Below the pieces are notes generated by a model. The model searched no databases. It was not told the DNA's origin and was given only the letters and a program-made list of their open reading frames with translations. The position numbers and the translations under genes were made by a program. A stretch of 64,000 nucleotides of DNA from Eleusine coracana subsp. coracana (Eukaryota; Streptophyta; Magnoliopsida; Poales; Poaceae). Positions within the stretch are counted from its first letter, which is position 1, and the number at the start of each line of letters is the position of its first letter. The stretch is from assembly GCA_032690845.1 (NCBI GenBank), contig CM064432.1:55736071-55800070 (forward strand), written 5' to 3'. Positions 34,016 to 45,301 of the stretch are shown here, one piece after another.

Positions 34016-36318
34016 GTCTTTGGCTGCAAGTGTTACATTATCAAGAAGCGGAGAAAGCCCGGGAAGTTTGAAAGCAAAACTGATGAAGGCATTCTTGTTG
34101 GGTACTCTAGAACTTCTAAAGCATATAGAGTCTACAACTCTGCCACAAGGTGTGTGGAAGAATCCTATGATATGCAATTTGATGAGTCAAATGGTTCTCA
34201 AAAGAAGGATGAATTTCATGAAGTGAACATTAAGGATGAGCCTATGAGGGAGGCTTTGAGAAACATGCCCATGGGTGAGGTTTTACCCCACGAGGCCAAT
34301 GATGGTGATATTGATGAGCCCTCTACTCCACCACCTCAACCAACCTCCTCCTCCGAATTGCAACAACCAACCCAAGATGCCACAAATACACCCACAAGCT
34401 CCTCCCAAGATTCATTGAGAGTTCACCCACCAAATGATAATGAAACTCCAGTGAGAAGTGAGTCACAAGCTTCCCCACATACTTCACCGCAAACCACTTC
34501 TCCTAACTCTTCACAAGATACCCTCTCATCCACCTTGAGCTCAAAGTCCAAAACAAGAAAGCATAAGAGTGACTCTTCCACCTCTCTTAGGATCCAAGAC
34601 ACTCATATAACAAGAGAGCAAACCATCCATGATGCACAAGATACATCACCGAGAGCTCCTCCCACTCAAGAAAAATACCATCCTATACCCAAGGCCATCA
34701 ACAAGGATCATTCACAAGACTTGATCATTGGGAATCCATCTCAAGGAGTAAAGACAAGGAGAAATCAATATAAGCCTAACTATATGAGTGAAGAGAATGA
34801 TGATGAGGCCAATGTTGCAATTGAGAACTTCTCTTTCATCTCTATGATTGAACCCACTACCATTGATGAAGCTATGGATGATCACAAATGGGTTATAGCC
34901 ATTCAAGAAGAGTTGCACAACTTCAAGAGGTGCAAAGTATGGAAATTGGTTGAGAGGCCCAAGAATCATAATATGGTTGGCACCAAGTGGATCTTCAAGA
35001 ACAAACAAGATGAGAAAGGAGCAATTGTCAAGATCAAGGCTCACCTAGTGGCTAAGGGATATTCTCAAGTGGCAGGGATTGACTTTGAAGAAACCTTTGC
35101 TTCCATGGCCCGTCTTGAAGCTATTCGAATCTTGCTTACTTATGCATCACACGATGGCTTCAAGCTCTTTCAAATGGATGTCAAAAGTGCCTTCTTGAAT
35201 AGAGAGATCAATGAGAAAGTCTATTTGGAACAACCTCCGGAGTTTGAGGATCCAAAACATCCAAGACATGTATACAAATTGAAGAAATCTCTCTATGGCC
35301 TCAAGCAAGCACCAAGGACATGGTATGAACAATTGAAAAACTTCCTACTCAAAAATGGATTCACCATTGGAAGCATTGATAGCACCTTGTTCACAAGGCA
35401 TGTTGGGAAGGATCTCTTCGTATGCCAAATCTATGTGGATGATATCATCTATGGGTCAACCAATGAGAAGTTCAATGAAGAGTTTAGGGAGATGATGGCT
35501 AGGGAATTCCAAATTTCAATGATTGGAGAGTTGCATATTTTCCTTGGTTTTCAAGTTAAGCAATTGAGAGAAGGAAACTTCATCTATCAAGAGAAATATA
35601 CCAAGGACCTTCTCAAAAGATTCAACATGGAAAATTGCAAGCCCTTGCACACTCCTATGGCTACAAGCAAACCCTTGGATGATGATGTGAAAGGGAAACC
35701 GGTGAACCCCAAGCTCTATAGATCTATTATCGGTTCTTTACTCTATCTCACCGCTTCGAGACCGGACATCATGTTTAGTGTGTTCTTGTGTGCATGCTAC
35801 CAAGCAAATTCAAAAGAATCACACTTGAAGGCCGTAAAGAGTATAATGAGATACCTCAAGTACACACCTACCATGGGCTTATGGTATCCTAGAGGAACAA
35901 GCTTTGAGTTACTTGGGTATTCGGATTCGGACTTCGCGGGTTGCAAAGTGAATAGAAAGAGTACATCGGGAGGTTACCAATTTCTTGGAAGATCTCTAGT
36001 ATCTTGGAGCTCAAAGAAGCAAAACTTGGTGGCTCTATCCACATCCGAAGCGAAATACATGGCGGCGGGAGCATGTTGTGCACAACTCCTTTACATGAGG
36101 CAAACACTCTCGTACTATGGCCTCAACTATACTCAAATGCCACTTTATTGTGATAGTGAGGCAGCAATCAAGATGGCTCTCAAGACCGGAGATCATGGTC
36201 ATGCAAAGTTCAAGTGAGACATCACTTCATAAGGGATCATGTTGACAAGAAGGACATCGAGTTGGTGAGCTTGCGAACTCATGAACAATTGGCGGACATC
36301 TTCACCAAGCCTTTGTAA
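34016..36318 (+). pseudogene. pol: Reverse transcriptase and RNase H region of element B pol
   Basis: Homology resumes at 34016 in the integrase frame and is open to 36217. After a Ser/Pro/Thr-rich linker the copia reverse transcriptase starts near 34880 (KWVIAIQEE). Landmarks are the DVKSAFLNREI block, LKKSLYGLKQAPRTWYEQL, and the catalytic YVDD at residues 427-430 counted from Met 34154 (bases 35432-35443). RNase H has YSDSDFAG at residue 589, a Glu at 633 in STSEAKYMAA (usual second Glu replaced by Lys), and an Asp in YCDSEAA. A frameshift near 36205-36215 moves to the frame reading VRHHFIRDHVDKKDIEL and ending ADIFTKPL with TAA at 36316-36318, the normal end of copia pol. Confidence 0.92.
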
Positions 36319-37613
36319 ATACCTTCAACAATTCAAGTGAGACATCACTCGATAAAAAGACCTTCAACAAGCTAAGGGGATAACTCAATGTTCTCGACCT
36401 CTCCAACTTCACATGAATAACCCTTGAGCTTGTCCTTTGTAAATATGTATAGTGTTTGTTTGTTTTTGTTGGTTGTGTCTTTGTTTGTGCTTGTTTCTCT
36501 TCCTTTGTAGGTTGACTTCGGACCTTCTTAAGATAGCAATGGACATGGGTTAAGCTTGGGAAGATGGTTCATGGTGTACCCAAGGCTTTGAAGAATGGTC
36601 CATTGTGAGCAAGCTTGAGAAGGGAACAACTCATTGTTGACACCTTGGTTTGTAGCGGTTCTCTCTATTTTCTTTAGCATTGCATCATGCATTGTATACT
36701 TGTTGCATTTGCATTCTTTGCATTCATGCATCTTTGCATTGTGATACCATATGTGCTCCCAAGCATGTGTCTAGGGGGAGTTACTCATTTACAATGTGAG
36801 TACCTGACTCTCTAGATGATCAAATAGTGATATTTGTACTTCATGCCCATTGAGCCATGTTCAACCGAGCTTTGAGGTTAAATCTACTCGCGCGGCTCAA
36901 AGACAAGTAGCTCATACATTCCCACCTCTCTAATGACTAACCCTTGCACATTTGAGAAAATATGTTGTTGAGTCATAAGTGTAGGGGGAGCAACGATGGA
37001 ACGCCACTATGACCAAGGAGGAGCACCATGAAAGGGGGAATTATCCCAACTCTTGCCAACTATTTTATGCCTCTTGGTTCCGTTATGTTTTAGTGTGGTT
37101 TTTGGTGATAGGTGACAAATGGGGAGAAGGAACATGAAGATCCAAAAGCCAAATCTCGATCAATAACACAAAGGGGGAGAAGAACATGAAGAAGGAACAT
37201 GAAGATTCGGGGAGAAGGAACATGAAGATCCTAAAGCCAAGTCAAGATTGAGGATAGCAAAAAAGGGAAGAAAATAATGAAGATCACATCAACATGGAGG
37301 AGAACAACGATGGTGCATGTCTATGGTGACAATGTACATCTTCACCGACATGAGCATCTACGTCCTTGGTGCGTGTCTACATCAACAAGATCGACTACCA
37401 CGACATCAAGACGAGCGCAAATTCAGCTCAAGATTGAAATCCAAGTGCGCTAAATAAGTGAGTAGTTCTCCCTCAACACCTAGCACATCTCAAGGGGGAG
37501 ACTACTTCCAAGGTAAGGACCAAGGTATGCTTTTCAATCCTTTCTTTTCCTTTGGTTCATTCTTGCTCGTCCGTTTTGGATTATCATAAGTAGTGGTTGT
37601 CATCCATCACCAA
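36319..37613 (+). mobile_element. Non-coding 3' region of element B with several polypurine-like tracts
   Basis: No ORF follows pol. Tracts of the form agggggag occur at about 36771, 36983, 37035, 37170 and 37493, a feature of Maximus/SIRE-type elements. A stretch at 37110-37260 repeats aacatgaagatcc-like words. Bases 36836-36920 resemble 2940-3030 in element A. Confidence 0.7.
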
Positions 37614-37625
37614 AAAGGGGGAGAT
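37614..37625 (+). promoter_or_regulatory. Polypurine tract of element B
   Basis: aaaagggggaga lies immediately before the 3' LTR and matches the tract before the LTR of element A. Confidence 0.88.
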
Positions 37626-38194
37626 TGTAAGGTTCATGACCATTGAGGTCACCCCAAGGTATGATATTTTAGTGATGAATGACAAACATGAAATGTGACT
37701 AATATCTACACGAGTGTTGTTCGTGTAGGAAACCTTTTCTACCTTATGATGATTGTCAACCGCACCCTTGGCAATTGATGACAATGATCACAAGCATGGA
37801 GGCTTGTGAACTTGATGGAGTCCAAGGGTTGATGAAGAATGGATCAAAGCGAAGAATAAGCTATGGTGCAAGTGTTTGGTACACTTGTCTAGTTGTTAGG
37901 TCTTTGAGTCCATAGGAAAAACCAGACTATCAAGGGGGTCTAGGTCATTCTCTTAGGTCATGTCTAGTCGGTGATGTGCAAGGTTGCTCGGTGAAATCAC
38001 AGGCACTAGTTGAAAGTGGAGAAGCCAAAGAGCTGTTCAAAGAAGCCAGGAAACAAAGTCAAGCGAGGACAACAAGTTTCAGCTTCTGGACATAGAGACC
38101 GTACAGAGGGGTCAGTGGTGACTGGACTATACAGTCACTGTGTGGTTCTGTCCGGAGGCTACAGCACAGGAGCGAGGAACCTGTATGTGCCAGA

Positions 38195-38430
38195 GTCTGT
38201 ACAGACCGGACGGTCCGGTCTACTGACCGGACGGTCTGGTCAGTAGGACTTGCACAGGGTAGAGAGGAAGCAGTTGTGCAAAATGTTTCTAGACTGGAGA
38301 GAGAAACGGACCGGACGATCCGGTCAGGTGACCGTACGGTCCGTTCAGTAGGAGTTTCAGCAGGGGTCAGAGCCGTTTGTGCACAATGCTACAGTGACCG
38401 GATGGTCCGGTCAGGCAGTGACCGGACAGT
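38195..38430. repeat. Palindrome cluster in U3 of the 3' LTR of element B
   Basis: At least six gaccgga(c/t)ggtccggtc-like palindromes (for example at 38204, 38225, 38310, 38328, 38396 and 38419). They lie 60-300 bases before the TATA box. Confidence 0.85.
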
Positions 38431-38490
38431 CTGGTCAGAAGGCCCAGAAGCTGATTTCTTGGAGCAATTGCTAGTTTGTGGTTGGGAGCC

Positions 38491-38497
38491 TATATAA
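38491..38497 (+). promoter_or_regulatory. TATA box of the element B 3' LTR
   Basis: TATATAA in the same conserved context as the other two LTRs. Here it would drive transcription outward into 39547 and beyond. Confidence 0.7.
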
Positions 38498-39546
38498 CTT
38501 TGTTGTTGAGGTCTTTGTGACCCCTCTTGGCCTGTGGAATATCTGAGAGCATTTGGTAAGGTCCAAGAGGAAAAGTGAAGAGCACTAGAAGGAGATATTG
38601 CATATCTTGAGAGTGCTAGAGAAGAGTAACTTGAGCATCTTGCACATCTAAGGCTAGGGTGTCCTTGAGGGTGTGATCTATATTGTTACTCTTAGTCTAT
38701 GGTGAGACCTAGACCGGTTAGGTGTCAGTGATCGAGCCTATCATGATTGGTTGTGAAGGTCGTCACACGTTTGTACACGGTTTGAGCCTGCCATTGAAAG
38801 GAGCATCGCTAGTGAGTGTCTGTGTCGACTCGGGGAGTCCGGCAAGTTCTCGAGAGAGGCAAGCTTGTGCTTTGTGTAGTGGTGACGTACACCGTGTCTT
38901 CACTCTAGGAGTGATTGCGGGCTCGTGGGCGAGAACTCCACTTGGCGGCGGGAGGGACTGGAACTCCGGCGGGAGTGGTCCAACGAGGAGTAGGGGAAGG
39001 CGCCATCCTTCCGAGAACTCGGGAAAAAAATCATGAGCCATCTTTTACTCTACTCCTTACTTTGATGCATTACTTTCTGCATTTACTTACCATGCTATTC
39101 GTGCTTGTCTTGTTCTAGTTGGTTACCTTGTAGGCTTGCATGAATATGCTTTTTTACTTGCTAGTAGTGTTTAGCCTTCATATTTGATCACTAGTATGTA
39201 TAGGAGTTGCTTTGGCTTGATTGCTTATCCTTGTATGTGTTATACTACTCATGCTCGTGTACACTAGTTCCTTATCTTATAGCTTTTCTTGAGTAGGACT
39301 CCTTGCTAGCTAATTGTTTTCTTCCATGTATCTTTGGTAACTAGCTTGCATAGGAGTTGTATTGCCTTTATGTGATCCACTAGTATGCTTAGGTTGTTGT
39401 TCTTTTCATAGGTTCATTATCTTGTTGTGTGATCATCACTAGGATTGTGTAGGAGTTGATTTGAGTGGTCGGTTTTAGAAATTGGCGAATTTGGTACATA
39501 ATGCGAGTTCCCGATTCAACCCCCTCTCGGTCACTCGGTCCTTTCA

Positions 39547-39709
39547 AAGTGTCGACATTTCCAATGTGTCGAAAAAGGTTTTGCCGATGGCTTCTAACCC
39601 GACTGTTTGCTAAGTGTTGGCGTAGACTTTTATCGACAGTTCGTGTGCCACATAAGGGGGGGTTTGCTAACTATAACATTTGTTGTCAAAGATAGGTAAT
39701 CTTGTAGTG
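39547..39709 (+). mobile_element. CACTA transposon end, right part with terminus
   Basis: The segment contains subterminal words (tgtcga, atgtgtcg, ttgccgatgg) and ends in ttgtagtg at 39709, the reverse complement of CACTACAA, the diagnostic CACTA terminus. The next three bases, agg, would be the target duplication. The matching left terminus is not seen. Confidence 0.65.
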
Positions 39710-40530
39710 AGGTGAAGTGCGGATGTTGAACGTGTTGCTTTGCACGTCATGACAGCCTGATGATCTTGTCTCCTTGCAGCAGTACAATTAATGACCTTGT
39801 TTTGAGCCCCGTCCTGTTGCTAGTGCCTAGATACAGAACAGCCCCCATCCAGGGTTAACAAAACCTTAACCGGACCGGTTTTTGAATTGGGTACAAATTG
39901 GCCAGTTAACCATTTTACTATAGTACATAGGTATAGTTTACATTAAAATCCGGTCATCCTATGGACTCAAACCGACGATTTTCCGAAACCAGGTTAATCG
40001 GACAGTTATGACCGGTTTTGTAAGAGAAGTTTTACAATATATATTAATACCAATAAGTACTACTTGTAATTTTAATCTAACGGTTCAGATTGGTTTTATG
40101 TCATCCAAATTACTACCGGTAAATTGGAGCAGTAAACATTGTATTAGGGTATTTTCAGAAAGAAAGTAAATGGCATCGTTGTAGTTTTTTTTATATATAA
40201 GGGTAGGTAGTTTTGATCCTCTTCGTTCCCATTGCATTTCTCATTTGGAATAGGAGGCAAACTGTTGCAGAGGATAGAGCGCTGCGATTGCATTGTTCGC
40301 ATAGTCCAGTGCTATACTGCTATCGGCCTTGAGAAAGTTGGAGCGTGGATCATGCCGCAGCCCCTGTAGGATTTGAATCGAGCCTGGAGGAGTCTATGAA
40401 CATCTAGAGGGCCTTCACCGATGCAATGGGTTTCAGCACCTGGATTCCCTGAGTCGACACCATGATAGCGGGCGGTGAGTGGTCAGCTGAACAGGGATCC
40501 ACCCATGCGCAACACAGGTGACCAACTTAG
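39710..40530. other. Intergenic, no gene seen
   Basis: Moderately AT-rich. Bases 39850-40140 carry several accggtt/aaccggt words in both orientations and may be a decayed inverted-repeat element, but I cannot define ends. No usable ORF. Confidence 0.4.
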
Positions 40531-41307
40531 AAGGTGTTTGGCATGGCTCCAGAGCCAAGCTCCAGTTGGGAGCAGGGCAAAGCTAGTCAAACATCTCAGC
40601 TCTAGAAATTTTTTAAGCAGTCAACTCTGAGGAGTTTGAGGAGCTCTAGCTTATTTTTTCAGAGTACCTTAAATCTGGCTTTAAAGATAAGTGGAAACGT
40701 AGAGTTGGAGATAATTACCCATGCTGCCATCGGTTACACAAAAAACGATTCATTTCCTTTTCTCCCCGTCGGCACACACCTCCCCCCTTCTCCTTCACAC
40801 CGCCCCGCCACCCATGTTGGCCCCGCCATCGCATGCGCCGCCTGAGCTGCCTCCGCCGCCTCGCGCCTCGCCCCCAGCTCGCTCCGCCCATCTCGCCTCG
40901 CGCCCATCTTGCTCCGCCCCAGCTCGCTCCACCCATCTCACCTCGCGCCCATTTCACTTCGCCGCCAGCCCGCTGCGTTGCCATCATGCGACTTCCTGGA
41001 GCTCCTCAAGATCTCCTGCTACGTCGCGCGCCTCGCCTCTGATTCCCGTCGCCTTGCATCTTCTCCTTTGTCGTGGTCCCACTGCTGCCACCCCACTCTG
41101 ATTCTCATCGCCGTGCTCCAATTCCCACCACCTCGCCTCCGATTCCCATCGTCTCGCTCCGATTTCTGTCACCCCTATGAAAGTATAAAAGCTTTTTACG
41201 TGTTCGACTCGGATTTCTGGAGCTGGAGGTGTTTGGCATGGCTCTACTCCATAGAAGAGCAGCTCTACATTGGAGTTTCGGAGTGGAGCCATGTAAAACA
41301 CGCCCTT
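40531..41307. mobile_element. Non-autonomous TIR element, about 780 bp, with GC-rich interior
   Basis: The left end aaggtgtttggcatggctcc and the right end, whose reverse complement reads aagggcgtgttttacatggc, form imperfect terminal inverted repeats. A further copy of the left-end word (gaggtgtttggcatggctct) occurs at 41227, suggesting a nested or rearranged end. The GC-rich interior (40760-41000) has a repeat of about 44 bases (ctcgcctcgcgcccat) and meaningless Pro/Ala/Ser-rich frames. It may be a hAT-like element; no clean target duplication is visible. Confidence 0.5.
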
Positions 41308-42371
41308 AATAATGACGCCGATTCATGGGTGTGCAGCAAGTTGATGCAGGACGGTTCTGTTTCTATGGCAAATTGTGAATGGTTGTGTGGCGGCCCCAAG
41401 ATACATGGGGGTTGTGCATTACTTCCTGGATATGGGAGGGTAGCGCGGCATCACCAAAATGCAGGAGGGTGATGCGACGGCAAGGCAGGGCTGACGAGAC
41501 GCAGGCAGAGTATGTGAGGCCACCAACTCAATGGGGGAAGGCGATGGCGACATGACCGGGGTCCGTGAAGGCACCGTCTCAATGGAGAATGGTAAGTGGC
41601 CACCAACGCGATGGGGGCAATGACGACGAGGCGGGAGCAGTACGTGAGGGCGAGGCCGCGATGGTGAACAGCAACTTAACAATGTTGAAAAAAATTACAT
41701 ATATAATATAGCTAATTACATTACTACCCTTAAGATTATAACCATTAATTTACTGGTTGTAATATATACTGTAAAACTCCTTTTTAAAAACCCTACTCAC
41801 GCCTGTCTCTTTGCAAACTGTGCGCCCACCGAGCCGTAGCACAGTACCGCCACTGAGGTTCGTCCAGGCAGGCTGTGCACCGATATTCTTCACTTGACGT
41901 GAAACAAAACGCTAGTTTTTTAGCCCAGATTCTCTAATCTGAACCTCTATATTCCACTATCTCACGGTCTATTCAGAATCGGCTTTTGCTAGTCTGTCAA
42001 GCTTCGGCAAGATGGCATGTTGCGCATGGAAGTCTATTGCAGATGAAGATGATATCAACAATTCTTCAAGAAATTTAATGTATTTTTTATTTTCTTAATG
42101 ACTCTCTCTCTCTCTCTCTCTCTCTGCTAATCTTCTTCTTTTGATTTAATATAATTTCAGCCTGTTTCGCAAAAAAAGTGATAGAACTTAGACAAACGAA
42201 CAACAGTTAGATTGTCACAATGTCATATTCCACAGTCCTAATCCAAAATCTAGATTGTGGAATCTGAACTTTTTTTCCTAGAAAAAAAACAGAACACCCT
42301 ATGGGATATTTGGTTTTCGACCATAAAAAATTTGACGATTTGACAATGTCATGAAAGCCTGAGAACTACAA
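41308..42371. other. Intergenic, no gene seen
   Basis: Includes a GC-moderate part (41330-41680) and AT-rich sequence with the CT microsatellite at 42102. The frames present are short and unlike known proteins. Confidence 0.4.
42102..42125. repeat. (CT)12 microsatellite
   Basis: Uninterrupted run of CT dinucleotides. Confidence 0.97.
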
Positions 42372-42555
42372 GCGTGATTGGTTGGGTGCAGGATCGTCTT
42401 GATTGGTTTCCTAAACAGGCGTCCCAGCGAGGCCTGCCTTATGCAAGTTGACCTTCGCGGCCTGGCCCGAGAGGAACATGGAGGGCGAGCTTCGCTCCCT
42501 GGCCTGGCCACGCGGGTGCGACGGCAGCCCAACTCATTGCATTGCCCCATGCGGG

Positions 42556-42565
42556 TATATAAAAA
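42556..42565 (+). promoter_or_regulatory. TATA box with telo-box-like element and pyrimidine leader
   Basis: TATATAAAAA is followed by ctagggtta (telo-box-like) at 42577 and a long pyrimidine-rich stretch to about 42670. This combination is common in plant promoters for translation-related genes. No convincing coding exon follows, so it may be a captured promoter. Confidence 0.35.
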
Positions 42566-43069
42566 CAATGCGCCGACTAGGGTTACCGCACCTCGCCCTC
42601 ATTTGTGCCGCACTCGCTCCCCCATTGCTCTCTCCCTCACCGTTCTCCACTTCCACTCCTCTCTCGACACATCAGCCAACGAGGTCCAGACTCACCGTCG
42701 AGTTCCAGCAGCCCGTCGTCACGTACGGTAGATCTTTGGGCCTCGACGACTTCGTGCTGTGTCACGCCCTCTCACTCTTTTCCCTCCCTGTTTCGTTATC
42801 TTGCTCATGTTATTCTTTTTTGAGTCATCTGCATGTTACAAGCAATGGTTGCACTGGCATGGTGCTATTCTGGTTTGAGCAATGTTTGGTTATTGGATAC
42901 TATTTCATGCTACATTTGTCGACTTTCAGATATTAATCTATAGAAAAATCTGTTATGGATTCCTGCATTTTGTACTTCAACTTATACAATTTGTGTCAAA
43001 ATAGCGCCAACAATCATCAATTGGCGGGAGCAGGGATTTCAAGACAGAAACGCGTGTTCAGTTGGCACC

Positions 43070-43074
43070 AGGAG
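43070..43074. repeat. Target site duplication aggag, left copy
   Basis: aggag directly precedes TGTTGAAATA and recurs at 45297-45301. Confidence 0.85.
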
Positions 43075-43568
43075 TGTTGAAATATAATCTGAATTATAGG
43101 GGCATTATAATGTCCTTGCTAGAGACGTCTAGGAGGTATGAGAGGCGAAGTCTTTTCGTGTTACGGTCGTATTGTTTAACGAGTTTATCTCTAGTTTCCA
43201 CTCTTATATATACATTTTGTGTTGTATGGGAAGAGAGTGAAAGAGAGGAATTCATTATATCTACTATATTATAACTCTCCTCCAATAGTAAAGATTGTCA
43301 GTTGACGTCCGTGATTTTTTCCCGTAAGGATTTTTCATGTTAAATTTATGTTGTGTTTCGATTTTATTTATACATTAATTATTTGCTAGGAGGTATCATG
43401 AGTTAGACATGAAAATTGTGAAAAAAAATATTAGAGTTCTATTTCCTGTTTTGTTGCCACCGTAGATTTTCACTTTTGCGTTGTAGCCGAAGCTTCTCTG
43501 CTGCGATCTGACATGATTGATGAGGCGGAGAGAATTGCTGTTATCAATTGACGTGGGGATTTCTACAT

Positions 43569-43681
43569 CGCGCCGTCATTGTTGGTTGTCCCTGACTTAC
43601 TCGATGCTTTGCGTTGCTGGTTTTCGCGCCGTCATTGTTGGTTGTCCCTGACTTACTCGATGCTTTGCGTTGCTGGTTTTT
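43569..43681. repeat. Tandem duplication of about 56 bp
   Basis: The block cgcgccgtcattgttggttg through gcgttgctggtttt is repeated head to tail without visible differences. Confidence 0.93.
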
Positions 43682-45023
43682 TTAGGACGGGATCCAATCT
43701 CGTGTCACGCGCGTTGGATCGCTTCGCGTTGAAGATGGAATCAAACACCACTGATTATTTGCTGCGCATCTCGTGGCAGTATTGAAGACGGATTAATTTC
43801 CGTTTCTGATGATCATGTTCTGTGCCGATCTCGTCTACTCAGCGTGTGTGTGTCGACATCTTTACAAAGGCGTTTCACCGCTGGCTTGCAGCTCGCCTGG
43901 TATATTCTTCGATTATTGTGCCAAGTCTTGAGCAGTGTTTGGTTTCGTGTTCCTTCGCTCTAAAGGAGAATTTGGAGACCTTTGCTACGTGCATACGAGG
44001 AAAGCTATCAGGTTATTGGTTTCTGGAGTCCTTCAATCAATTCTTGGTGATTTTCAATGCTGTTTGCCGGTGCTTCTCTGATGCGATTTTGTTTGACGGC
44101 TTCCAAAGGCAGAGACAAATTGGCTATTTACAAATTCTGTGTTTGTGGCATCATGCACGGTGCTTTTGTCTCCGTGCTCTAATCAATCGAGGTGTTGTTG
44201 CGTGAGTCCTGCTGCTATTCCGCGTTGATCGAATCGGCGACTCGGTGTTTCATCGCTCGAGTCTAAGGCGGATTCAAGACAGATTAATTTTTTTTTGTGT
44301 AGTTGTCACTCACCGCACAGAGTTCTCGATAAGTTCAGTTTTTCACTGCAACCCAGCTAAAGATCATTCAATCGACAGTTGTTCTTTTTGGGTTATCAAG
44401 TCTTTGATCCCCGTGTGTGTCACGGTTAGACGGAATAATTCCGTGTTGGGGATTCAGTCCGATCAAGTCACCGCTGATCTCAGTCTTCGGTCCTCGTGCT
44501 GCTTCTAGTTCTGAGGGAGAATCCCATGCGTACGTGCAGAATTGGTTTTTTGATCGAAGTTGCAACGTGCACACGACAAAGGTTATCAGGAGTTGGTTTA
44601 TGTTTTTTTTCTTTTGCTGCTTACACGGGTGGTGTTTTATGAGTCTTCAAATTTTGTTTCATGTACCTGAAGCATTTTAATAATACTGCAAATTTTATTG
44701 TTACTGATTATGATAATGGTTCATTATTTAGATTATGGATGGTTATGACTTTGTTTCTTTTGCTCGAAGCAGCAGTTCTGGTGTACTCTTCATCACAAAG
44801 TATTAAGCACTCCGTTGAAAGTGAAGTTATGAAGTTTGAGCGATGCTCAAACTTGATTGGTGTTACTGTTTGAGTCCTAGTAACTCGTTGGCGTCCGATT
44901 ATATAATATTAAAAGAAGTTCATTGATGATTATTCATTTGTTACAAAATAAAATTTGACCCAAGGTGAAGTTTGTTAGAATATAATCCGAATTATTATAG
45001 TGTTCTTACTAGAGACGTCTAGG

Positions 45024-45053
45024 ATGTATGAGAGGTGAAGTCCTCTCATACAT
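45024..45053. repeat. 12-bp perfect hairpin in the 3' LTR of the small element
   Basis: atgtatgagagg and cctctcatacat pair perfectly around tgaagt. The first LTR has only the left half, so the right arm is an addition in this LTR. Confidence 0.85.
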
Positions 45054-45296
45054 TGTTTATAGTGTTCTTATTATAGTGTTACGGTTTATATTGTTTAGAG
45101 GGTTTACCTCTAGTTTCCACCCTTATAGATACATCTTGTATCACATGAGAAGAGTTGAGAGAGATCATTATATTCCCTCTGTCGTAACTCTCCTTTAATA
45201 GTAAAGATTACCGATCGACGCCCATGATTTTTCTCACAAGGGTTTTTCATGTTAAATCAGTATCATGTTTTAATCTTGTTTATACATTATTTGCTA

Positions 45297-45301
45297 AGGA
45301 G
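45297..45301. repeat. Target site duplication aggag, right copy
   Basis: Exact repeat of 43070-43074. Confidence 0.85.

Larger units (their letters stand above)
29444..39546 (+). mobile_element. Copia element B, nearly full length (10.1 kb)
   Basis: Two LTRs of 1912 and 1921 bases flank a primer site, an unidentified 5' ORF, protease, integrase, reverse transcriptase, RNase H and a polypurine tract. The order integrase before reverse transcriptase defines Ty1/copia. The long LTRs, the gggggag tracts after pol and the related element A suggest the Maximus/SIRE lineage (inference). It carries at least three frameshifts and two in-frame stops, so it is not autonomous now. It lies within a CACTA end. 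Confidence 0.93.
37626..39546 (+). mobile_element. 3' LTR of element B
   Basis: Begins TGTAAGGTTCATG and ends CCTTTCA. It is 1921 bases long against 1912 for the 5' LTR. It lacks the long C-tract of the 5' copy near its end but has additional sequence in the palindrome cluster (38195-38430). TATATAA lies at 38491. Confidence 0.95.
43075..45296 (+). mobile_element. Small LTR retroelement without pol (2.2 kb)
   Basis: Two direct repeats, 43075-43388 (314 bases) and 44973-45296 (324 bases), are diverged LTRs starting TGTT and ending TTTGCTA. They flank a 1.58 kb interior, and a perfect 5-bp target duplication surrounds the whole. A degenerate primer site (aggtatcatgag) follows the first LTR, and a weak purine tract (aaggtgaag) precedes the second. 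There is no reverse transcriptase or integrase. The only protein hint is VDIFTKAF at about 43848-43871, like the ADIFTKAL end of copia RNase H, so it may be a deletion derivative of a copia element. It contains a 55-bp tandem duplication. Confidence 0.8.

Noticed and set aside
39850..40140. A complete inverted-repeat transposon built on accggtt words
   Set aside because: The words occur in both orientations, but I could not define two matching ends or a target duplication.
41419..41682. Minus-strand Pro/Ser/Arg-rich frame of 87 codons
   Set aside because: Short, without homologue or start context, next to a TIR element; likely chance.
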